Virus record (IMG/VR): IMGVR_UViG_3300023440_000007
Span: 1 to 61,254 of that record
Source: a virus
Strand: one strand, 5' to 3'
DNA length: 61,254 nt
The notes under the pieces are model-generated. The model worked only from the letters and a program-made list of their open reading frames with translations, made no database searches and was not told the DNA's origin. Of this stretch, positions 55,520 to 61,254 are shown in pieces. Positions within the stretch are counted from its first letter, which is position 1; each line of letters begins with the position of its first letter. The position numbers and the translations under genes are program-made.

Positions 55520-56927
55520 GATGTCTTCTGGTAGGAGAGAACTTTCCATAATCGAGGCAATGGATGACCCAAATCTCTTCTTGCCTTGGTTTCAGGATAA
55601 GAAGAGTTGGGCCAGATGGAGAAGTTTTCTTAAAGTACTATTCCATCTAAAGATGGATAGAGAGGATATTCGCACATATAGACAATTCACAAAAAGGAAT
55701 AAGCTGCCGAAAGCTCCTTTCAATGAAAGTTGGCTTGTCATTGGAAGAAGAGGCGGGAAGTCAAGAATATTAGCTCTTATCGCTGTCTACCTTGCCTGCT
55801 TCAAAGACTGGAAGAAATATCTGTCTCCAGGTGAGCGTGGGATGCTTGTCATCATCGCAACAGACAGGAGACAAGCTAGAGTCATATTCAGATACATACA
55901 GGCATTTTTTGAAGAGATTCCCCTACTGAAAGGCGTAGTGCTTAATGAAACCATGGAGAGGTTTGACCTTAGGGGACAGATCTCTATAGAGATCCATACA
56001 GCGACTTATAGAGGAGTAAGAGGATATACGATTATAGCTGCTTTATTGGATGAGATTGCGTTTTGGAGGACCGATAAAGCCCAAAATCCGGACTATGAGA
56101 TCTTAGCCGCTCTTCGTCCTGGTATGGCCACTATGCCAGGATCTATGATGCTATGCGCAAGCTCTCCTTATGCCAGAACCGGGGAACTGTATAACAACTA
56201 CAAGAAACACTTTGGAGAAGATGATTCTCCAGTCCTGATATGGCAGGCGAAGAGCTTGGACATGAATCCTACTCTTGATCCTAGAGTAGTGGAGGAGGCG
56301 TACGAAAGGGATCCATATGCAGCTAGATCAGAATATGACGCGGAATTTAGGACAGATGTAGAAAATTTCATTCCAATCGAAGTATTAGAGGACTGTACAG
56401 ATAAAGGATCTAGAGAAAAGCCGTATAGTCCTTCATTTTCTTATAATGCATTCGTTGACGTGTCTGGTGGATCTCAAGACAGCTTTACACTAGCCATCTC
56501 CCATAAAGAGGGAGACAGAGTAGTATTAGACGTAATAAGGGAAAGGATGCCCCCCTTCTCACCGGATGATGTCGTTGCAGAGTATTCTGAACTGATGAAG
56601 AAATACTCAGTATACAAAGTAACAGGAGACAGATATGGTGGAGAATGGCCGAGAGAAAGGTTTGAGAGACACGGGATATACTATGAAGTCTCTAAGAGGT
56701 TCAAATCTCAGTTATATTCAGAGTTTCTTCCACTAATCAATACTGGAAAAGTCGTCTTATTGGATAACGATAAAATGATCAGGCAATTTGCTTCTCTTAT
56801 ACGTCGTAAAACATCTTCTGGCAGAGAGACAATTGACCATCCTCCAAAAGGCCAAGATGACTTGGCTAACGTGGTTGCTGGATCAGTCGTAGAGTCTGGG
56901 ACTGTAACTTCAGTCGACTTGTGGTGA
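55503..56927 (+). CDS. Terminase large subunit
   Basis: 474 aa from ATG 55503. ATPase: SWLVIGRRGGKSRI (Walker A-like, about 75-88), AALLDEIAFWR (Walker B), CASSPYARTG (coupling motif). Nuclease: NAFVDVSGGSQDSFTL (first acidic residue), TGDRYGGEWPRE and GQDDLANVVAG. Packages DNA into the prohead through the portal seen at the left edge. Confidence 0.92.
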   Translation: MEIAIRMSSGRRELSIIEAMDDPNLFLPWFQDKKSWARWRSFLKVLFHLKMDREDIRTYRQFTKRNKLPKAPFNESWLVIGRRGGKSRILALIAVYLACFKDWKKYLSPGERGMLVIIATDRRQARVIFRYIQAFFEEIPLLKGVVLNETMERFDLRGQISIEIHTATYRGVRGYTIIAALLDEIAFWRTDKAQNPDYEILAALRPGMATMPGSMMLCASSPYARTGELYNNYKKHFGEDDSPVLIWQAKSLDMNPTLDPRVVEEAYERDPYAARSEYDAEFRTDVENFIPIEVLEDCTDKGSREKPYSPSFSYNAFVDVSGGSQDSFTLAISHKEGDRVVLDVIRERMPPFSPDDVVAEYSELMKKYSVYKVTGDRYGGEWPRERFERHGIYYEVSKRFKSQLYSEFLPLINTGKVVLLDNDKMIRQFASLIRRKTSSGRETIDHPPKGQDDLANVVAGSVVESGTVTSVDLW

Positions 56928-57377
56928 GCACCAACCCTTTCTAGGCCCACCTGCATAGGCTCTAGCAAGTCCTTCGTCTATCAGAGCTTGAGCGAGATTT
57001 CCCTTACTAGAGAACACATCCGCTAGGATCCTTCCTGCATACTTTCCAAGCCTGACGTCTACAAGTAAGACCTTATCTCCTATAAAGCTCTTCGTGAATT
57101 CTCTGGCAGCTCTAGCTCGCTCCTTCTCAAACTCACATTTCCCCTTTATTTCTGGAGTATCTATGCCATTGACTCTTACTGATATCCTTATAGACATGCC
57201 AGGCCACGGACGGGCCAGCGCAGTGAAAGTATCACCATCATAGACGCTGACGACGTCAGCCCAGACAACAATCTTCTGCCTGAAAGGACTGGTCTGCGCT
57301 GCCGTCCTAGCGCCTGACCAAACTAGGACCGTCGCAGCGCAGACCAGCGCGGCTACGAACTTGTGCCTACCTGTCAC
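56910..57377 (-). CDS. Secreted staphylococcal-nuclease-like protein
   Basis: 155 aa. Sec signal KFVAALVCAATVLVWSGART then AAQT. SNase core VSVYDGDTFTALA, RVNGIDTPEIKG and GKYAGRILADVF. Would act in the periplasm, perhaps degrading host or competing DNA. Overlaps convergent TerL by 18 nt and the holin-like gene by 4 nt. Confidence 0.82.
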   Translation of the reverse strand: MTGRHKFVAALVCAATVLVWSGARTAAQTSPFRQKIVVWADVVSVYDGDTFTALARPWPGMSIRISVRVNGIDTPEIKGKCEFEKERARAAREFTKSFIGDKVLLVDVRLGKYAGRILADVFSSKGNLAQALIDEGLARAYAGGPRKGWCSPQVD

Positions 57378-57559
57378 TTGTCCGTAGCTACAGACTTGAT
57401 GCCCTTACGAAGCGTGATAGCCATAAAGGCAACGATAAACTTATCTATGGAATCACCGATAGTGATATCTCCCTGGAAAAGCTGGAATAGGAGATGGAAT
57501 ATCTCCGCTGCCGCCAACATATACGTCTTATAACCAGGGAAGAAGTCCAAGAGCTTCAT
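57374..57559 (-). CDS. Holin-like membrane protein
   Basis: 61 aa. GYKTYMLAAAEIFHLLFQLF then a second hydrophobic helix FIVAFMAITLRKGIKS. The GYKTY start, a central hydrophilic turn and the T-L-R-x-G-I end are typical of small phage holins or holin-like proteins; next to the endolysin. Confidence 0.65.
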   Translation of the reverse strand: MKLLDFFPGYKTYMLAAAEIFHLLFQLFQGDITIGDSIDKFIVAFMAITLRKGIKSVATDK

Positions 57560-57578
57560 ATCAATTCTCCATCAGTAG

Positions 57579-58136
57579 TTAGTCGTAAGCCCTGTTGAGC
57601 CAACCTCTCTCGTATTTGCTGAATCTCGGTGAGAACTTCCTAACGATGTTTCTGTAATGACACGCTGCTTCCGATCTAATGGAAGCCACTAGTGCAAAAG
57701 ACCTATCTCCAATCTCCAAGGCATTGATCGCTGAAAGTGTCTTTGGTCCTAGTATGCCATCCTGTACTACAGGAAGACCACATGCCCTAAGTGCTCTTTG
57801 AACGATCTTGTGAGCATTTATAGGACCGACATTTACAGACAAATCTAAGACCTTAGCCGCTACTTCACAGCTTGCAATTCTATCATATCCATACCTATCC
57901 CACCACTGATTCTTATAGATTTGTATAGCCTTTTCCTTAGTCAGCTTCTTTATATCATCTGGATCGATGTCTCCATCTTCATCCAAATCTCCGTATTTCA
58001 TACCAACTCTCTTTATAAAGTTCAGGCTTATGCCGTACTTGGTCACTCCGCCTGGATCATCTGGGTCATCTATATACCCGCCTTCATGCTTCAAGACAAA
58101 TTCAACGGCTTTAGTGAACTTTTGATCCTCTGTCAT
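57579..58136 (-). CDS. Endolysin, GH108 with EF-hand-like loop
   Basis: 185 aa. FVLKHEGGYIDDPDDPGGVT then KYGIS is the catalytic N-terminus of GH108 muramidases (Glu of EGGY). NQWWDRYGYDRI and a C-terminal peptidoglycan-binding part follow. Between them DLDEDGDIDPDDIKKL matches an EF-hand/dockerin calcium loop (D-x-D-x-D-G-x-I-x-x-x-D-x). No signal peptide, so holin-dependent. Confidence 0.87.
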   Translation of the reverse strand: MTEDQKFTKAVEFVLKHEGGYIDDPDDPGGVTKYGISLNFIKRVGMKYGDLDEDGDIDPDDIKKLTKEKAIQIYKNQWWDRYGYDRIASCEVAAKVLDLSVNVGPINAHKIVQRALRACGLPVVQDGILGPKTLSAINALEIGDRSFALVASIRSEAACHYRNIVRKFSPRFSKYERGWLNRAYD

Positions 58137-58642
58137 AGCTGGTATCTCGGGGAGTTTAGATATTCCGGAACATCCTCTCCCTCTTTAGGAGGATTTGGAG
58201 GCTGTGGAGCAGGATAAAACATTCTGTCTCCATCTTGGAGTCCATGTCTATACATATTCTTCATCATTATTTCACCCTGCCCATTCTCAGTGGCTTCTTT
58301 TATAGCTCTTCTTAGATCCTTAGCGATGTTTGGATCCCATGGAAACTTGAAATATCTGGGCTGCTCTCCTTCTGAAAATCTAAGGAGCATGTATATAGCC
58401 GTGTTTGGGATGATCACGGCTGACACGACAACCGCATCAGAGTTTGAAGCATACAGCCTGGCAGAATAGACTTCTTTTGGGTTAGAAAGGGAAGCCTCTA
58501 TAAGACTCCATGAGAGAGGGATGCCAAAAAAGGCCAACACTACAGCAAAAGCCTTTAATGCGACTGAGCGACGACCGTAGGCGACAGCAGCGGCAGTTAT
58601 AGCTACAAAGGTAGATGCAATGATATAGAGAATAGGAGTCAT
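58133..58642 (-). CDS. Membrane protein of the lysis/ExbBD region
   Basis: 169 aa. Two N-terminal helices (PILYIIASTFVAITAAAVAY, ALKAFAVVLAFFGIPLSWSL), then a periplasmic-type domain and a proline-rich PAPQPPNPPKEGEDVPEY tail. ATGA overlaps to the endolysin and to the ExbD-like gene. Not recognised. Confidence 0.72.
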   Translation of the reverse strand: MTPILYIIASTFVAITAAAVAYGRRSVALKAFAVVLAFFGIPLSWSLIEASLSNPKEVYSARLYASNSDAVVVSAVIIPNTAIYMLLRFSEGEQPRYFKFPWDPNIAKDLRRAIKEATENGQGEIMMKNMYRHGLQDGDRMFYPAPQPPNPPKEGEDVPEYLNSPRYQL

Positions 58643-59214
58643 GGAGTATAGCTCCTCAAATATACCTGAGTATCGTCTTCAGAGCCCCTATCTATACGAC
58701 CATTCACTACTCTGAAGCCTAGTACAGTTATCTCCTGTCCAAGAAATAGAAGCTTTGTCCTACGAACAAAAGCGGTATTTGATCTGTTTCCATTTATTTC
58801 CCATACTCTTATGAGGACATTCACAGGCCACTTCTTGGCTCTATTAGCATATGCATGAACATTTATGATGTATTTCCCATCTGGCATTCCTCTAGTGTAG
58901 GCATTTTCATAATTCAGTCTGGTTATATCAGAAGAGTCGCCTAGATCATCCCTGAGAAGATTGAATACCTTCCCAGACAGATTGGAATATCCAACCGGCC
59001 TATCCCCAGGAGCCTTGACCCACAAGTCAATGTCTATGTCTCCTTGATCCCAGATCATCTCTACTGCGATAGATCCAGGATTTTTCATCGTTATCTTCTG
59101 ATTCTCTCCCACAGGATTTATATGGGGAATCAGTATCATTATAGCCGCTGTCATAACAGACAGGATCAAGAATACGACGTCTAAGAAGGTCGTACTCGTA
59201 CGCCTATCAATCAT
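58639..59214 (-). CDS. ExbD/TolR-like protein
   Basis: 191 aa. N-terminal RRTSTTFLDVVFLILSVMTA: a basic stretch and one helix with an early Asp, as in ExbD/TolR/MotB. The remainder is beta-rich (DIDIDLWVKAPGDRPVGYSN) and unlike the usual ExbD domain. With the adjacent channel-like gene it forms a likely energised pair. Confidence 0.6.
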   Translation of the reverse strand: MIDRRTSTTFLDVVFLILSVMTAAIMILIPHINPVGENQKITMKNPGSIAVEMIWDQGDIDIDLWVKAPGDRPVGYSNLSGKVFNLLRDDLGDSSDITRLNYENAYTRGMPDGKYIINVHAYANRAKKWPVNVLIRVWEINGNRSNTAFVRRTKLLFLGQEITVLGFRVVNGRIDRGSEDDTQVYLRSYTP

Positions 59215-59220
59215 TGTAGA

Positions 59221-59640
59221 TTAGTCCTCCTTTTGAGGACGGAAGAACATCAATTTATTTATGGAGAGCCATACACTTCCTACTGCGCCCACTAGGGTCG
59301 TTCCTAGAGCAGTTCCAAGGCCGGACAGCAAAGTCGAAACCATCTTTGCAGCTGAAGATGGATCTGAAGCAGTGCTCGGATCTATACCGGACAGGGATAT
59401 CATAAACCCAATCACTGTCCCTATCAATCCCAGGAACACTAAGAAAGACCTAGAACTATCAACAAATCTCCATGCTTTTACGGAAATAGAAGCTACTGCT
59501 ACAAAGGCCCAAGCAGCGATGGCATATGTCAGATATGTATGATCATTTTCGAATATCACTCCAGCATTTCCCCAAAATACCGAAGCAAATATCGCTGCTA
59601 CAACACTGAGATTGAAACAAGCATAAACAAAGATGTTCAT
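59221..59640 (-). CDS. MotA/TolQ/ExbB-like channel protein
   Basis: 139 aa, three or four helices. FLGLIGTVIGFMISLSGIDP and LSGLGTALGTTLVGAVGSVW correspond to the channel helices of the MotA/TolQ/ExbB family (G-L-x-G-T-V-x-G and A-L-x-T-T-x-x-G). The cytoplasmic loop is short. Six nt from the ExbD-like gene. Confidence 0.68.
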   Translation of the reverse strand: MNIFVYACFNLSVVAAIFASVFWGNAGVIFENDHTYLTYAIAAWAFVAVASISVKAWRFVDSSRSFLVFLGLIGTVIGFMISLSGIDPSTASDPSSAAKMVSTLLSGLGTALGTTLVGAVGSVWLSINKLMFFRPQKED

Positions 59641-59650
59641 AGTGATGCTC

Positions 59651-59938
59651 CTATTTGAATCTAATCATATTATCCCCCCTTCCTAAGACACAGGCTTTAT
59701 TCTCTTCTATGAATTCCTGCAAGACGACCCATTGATTGTCTTTATTGCTCATAACCACAATAACAACTCCAGGCTCTTCAGAAGTACCTATAAATGATAC
59801 CTTCATTCCAGCCTGAAAGACAAGAGCCTGTATAATTTTTCCTGAATCAAAGCACAGACCTTCTTTCAATAGATCTTCGTTATTGAAGAAATAGACGTTA
59901 GTTAATAATAACGAGGAAAGTACTATAGTATTTATCAT
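59651..59938 (-). CDS. Hypothetical exported protein
   Basis: 95 aa. Hydrophobic N-terminus MINTIVLSSLLLTNVYFF suggests export or anchoring. Then a small beta domain with two Cys. ATGA overlap with the coiled-coil gene. Not recognised. Confidence 0.68.
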   Translation of the reverse strand: MINTIVLSSLLLTNVYFFNNEDLLKEGLCFDSGKIIQALVFQAGMKVSFIGTSEEPGVVIVVMSNKDNQWVVLQEFIEENKACVLGRGDNMIRFK

Positions 59939-60420
59939 CTATTAGACAGCTTTTCCAACATCTCCTTCAGAGTCCTCCTCATCTCTTTTTGGAATTGTTT
60001 AGAATCGGTTATGAACTCTTCCTGCTTATTCTTTAGATTCTCAATCTTCTCTTGCATAACAGCCTGTTCACGTTCTATTCTCTGTATTGGGATAACAGCT
60101 TCCTGAAGCTTCTTATATCTCTGAAATGATTCAAGTCTCAGCTTCTCTATTTCTCTAGCACTCCTCATTTCATCCATGCTTATTCTATATTCTAGTGCAT
60201 CTATATCCTTCGCCATAGACACTTTGCTAGAGGTATACTCAGAAATCGCGGCTACAATTCCTATCAATGCAGGAATCATCACACTGATAATAGATACTAC
60301 AAATGTACCAACCTTTAGAGACTGAGAAGCTTTTTGTTTGACTTTTTCAATAGTCATTTCTAAACACTCGTTTTTGAAATTACCTATGGAAGCTTCCTTC
60401 CCAACAGTGTCTGAACTCAT
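59935..60420 (-). CDS. Membrane-anchored coiled-coil protein (spanin-like)
   Basis: 161 aa (a later ATG at 60357 is possible). One helix VGTFVVSIISVMIPALIGIV, then about 100 residues of coiled coil (REIEKLRLESFQRYKKLQEA and beyond). Inner-membrane anchor plus periplasmic coil resembles an i-spanin; the overlapping lipoprotein upstream could be its partner. Confidence 0.62.
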   Translation of the reverse strand: MSSDTVGKEASIGNFKNECLEMTIEKVKQKASQSLKVGTFVVSIISVMIPALIGIVAAISEYTSSKVSMAKDIDALEYRISMDEMRSAREIEKLRLESFQRYKKLQEAVIPIQRIEREQAVMQEKIENLKNKQEEFITDSKQFQKEMRRTLKEMLEKLSNR

Positions 60421-60664
60421 GATACATGATTTTCCATCTTTCTAAATCTGTCGGATCCCTAGGCTTAGGAACGTATATCCTACACCCGCTATCAAACAAT
60501 TCTGCATATCCAAGAGCTCCTCTCCTACCGTATTGCTCAGCATAGTCTATGCTTATTTGTTCAGGTTCCTGGAATATGACAGTTATAGGAACGTCTGGTC
60601 CAAACTTCGTTGAACATGCTCCGAGCACCAGTAGGATAGGCAGCATTATGAAGTATTGTCTCAA
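60380..60664 (-). CDS. Lipoprotein with HEFRH motif
   Basis: 94 aa. MRQYFIMLPILLVLGACSTK is a lipoprotein signal with lipobox LGAC. C-terminal KIMYHEFRHCWEGSFH contains HExxH, a zinc-peptidase-type motif. Such small lipoproteins occur in lysis regions of Gram-negative phages. Overlaps the coiled-coil gene by 41 nt. Confidence 0.75.
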   Translation of the reverse strand: MRQYFIMLPILLVLGACSTKFGPDVPITVIFQEPEQISIDYAEQYGRRGALGYAELFDSGCRIYVPKPRDPTDLERWKIMYHEFRHCWEGSFHR

Positions 60665-60667
60665 TAA

Positions 60668-61162
60668 TCAGCTCCATGCCCTCAAAATCAACTTCCAATT
60701 AGCAACTGTAATGAGAGCGGAAAGGCCGATTGAACCAGAATCCTTTCTAAGGATTTGGATTCCTCCGGAGCCTATCGTTACATAAAGGTTCGTGGAGTCT
60801 GCGCTTGTGTTTATTCCGTAATTCGTATCGTTTGACATGGCAGAGGCCGAGAGGGAAATTTCATCTCCCACGGCATAACCATATTCGGCAGTAGCGCATT
60901 GAAGAACAGCAATTACTAGACGTGGAATAGCTCCCAATCCATGAGCTAACGTCAATGTTGTTCCCAGGGTGATAGTCTGGACACCCGAATCGTACTTCTT
61001 ATGTTCCTCGAAGGATGGATCAGTAGGGAACCCTCCCGCCGTCGCTCCATCATGGACAACAATCCTGTCCTTCGTGGTATCCACTGTGACCTCGCCGACT
61101 GCTCCTGTGAAAGAGGAATGGTCGCTGGTCGTTCCACGCCGGAATTGGACTTGAGTTGACAT
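60668..61162 (-). CDS. Tail-fibre-type protein with phage tropism-determinant N-domain
   Basis: 164 aa. STQVQFRRGTTSDHSSFTGA and VGEVTVDTTKDRIVVHDGAT form the short N-terminal repeat domain found at the start of many phage fibre or receptor-binding proteins. The C-terminal half is beta-rich and ends QILRKDSGSIGLSALITVAN then WKLILRAW. It resembles the truncated neighbour, so the two are probably paralogues. Confidence 0.75.
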   Translation of the reverse strand: MSTQVQFRRGTTSDHSSFTGAVGEVTVDTTKDRIVVHDGATAGGFPTDPSFEEHKKYDSGVQTITLGTTLTLAHGLGAIPRLVIAVLQCATAEYGYAVGDEISLSASAMSNDTNYGINTSADSTNLYVTIGSGGIQILRKDSGSIGLSALITVANWKLILRAWS

Positions 61163-61165
61163 GGT

Positions 61166-61254
61166 TCACTTCCACGCTAGAATTTTAATATCAAGATCGT
61201 CCGTTAGAGTTACAAGTCCTACACTTCCTGTGTCCCGCCGGAGAATGGGAACCA
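61166..61254 (-). CDS. Tail-fibre-type protein, C-terminal end (runs off right edge)
   Basis: 28 visible residues: VPILRRDTGSVGLVTLTDDL then DIKILAWK. They match the end of the adjacent gene (ILRKDSGSIGL, K-L-I-L-R-A-W), indicating a duplicated C-terminal domain. Confidence 0.65.
   Translation of the reverse strand, partial: VPILRRDTGSVGLVTLTDDLDIKILAWK

Noticed and set aside
1-61254. Lysogeny module (integrase, repressor, attachment site)
   Set aside because: None recognised in the window; absence here says nothing about the missing part of the genome.

Overview
The window is part of the genome of a double-stranded DNA tailed phage (Caudoviricetes) of a Gram-negative host. It encodes a terminase large subunit, a portal N-terminus cut by the left edge, a T4-like replication and recombination set, a GH108 endolysin, lipoproteins, a tail-fibre-type protein, and two tRNAs. 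A GcrA-like Cys/His motif hints at an alphaproteobacterial host, but weakly. The portal (left edge) and the tail and lysis genes (right edge) all read leftward. The missing structural genes would therefore fit between the right and left edges if the genome is circular or permuted.

Layout. (1) 1-6.7 kb: portal N-terminus, a short rightward gene, a structured non-coding stretch, then a leftward run of very small genes interleaved with tRNA-Arg(UCU) and tRNA-Leu(UAA), ending with a cytosine-C5 methyltransferase split by a +1 frameshift. (2) 6.9-14.3 kb: a GC-rich island of eight leftward monocistronic cassettes. Each has its own terminator, a long structured 5' UTR and usually a conserved leader hairpin. 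One product resembles the CRISPR ring-nuclease family Csx16. The first cassette lies in about 1 kb of DNA almost free of the GA/TC dinucleotide step. (3) 14.3-15.2 kb: a promoter, a roughly 400-nt structured RNA and one ORF. (4) 15.3-33.3 kb: rightward small genes, a MoxR ATPase/VWA-metallopeptidase module, and an unannotated 1.2-kb structured RNA at 28.0-29.2 kb. (5) 33.5-38.6 kb: DnaB-like helicase, SNF2 helicase, primase. (6) 38.65-39.66 kb: a repeat-built structured RNA ending in a tRNA-like T-arm/acceptor. (7) 40.7-56.9 kb: nucleotide metabolism (dCTP deaminase, ThyA-like enzyme), a predicted thymine-hypermodification pair (5-hmdU DNA kinase-like protein and glycosyltransferase), UDG-PolA fusion, gp32-like SSB, RecA, nuclease, SbcD/SbcC, HAD phosphatase, TerL. 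(8) 56.9-61.25 kb, leftward: secreted nuclease, holin-like protein, endolysin, an ExbB/ExbD-like pair, spanin-like proteins and a tail-fibre N-domain protein.

The most striking feature is a family of about 56 tiny genes (58 motif copies, counting two double-domain proteins and one interrupted copy). They share a motif, here called EGYW: a hydrophobic/aromatic stretch, then [S/T]-[R/K/M]-E-G-x-x-Y-W-x-x-[V/I]-x-x-[R/K]-[I/L]. They occupy both strands (17 leftward at 1.1-5.8 kb, 39 rightward at 15.3-33.3 kb), are mostly 47-110 aa, are often coupled by ATGA-type overlaps, and have highly variable N-termini. Several subfamilies are recognisable, which indicates repeated duplication. Their function is unknown; the arrangement suggests a diversified set of host- or defence-directed proteins with one shared docking motif (inference).
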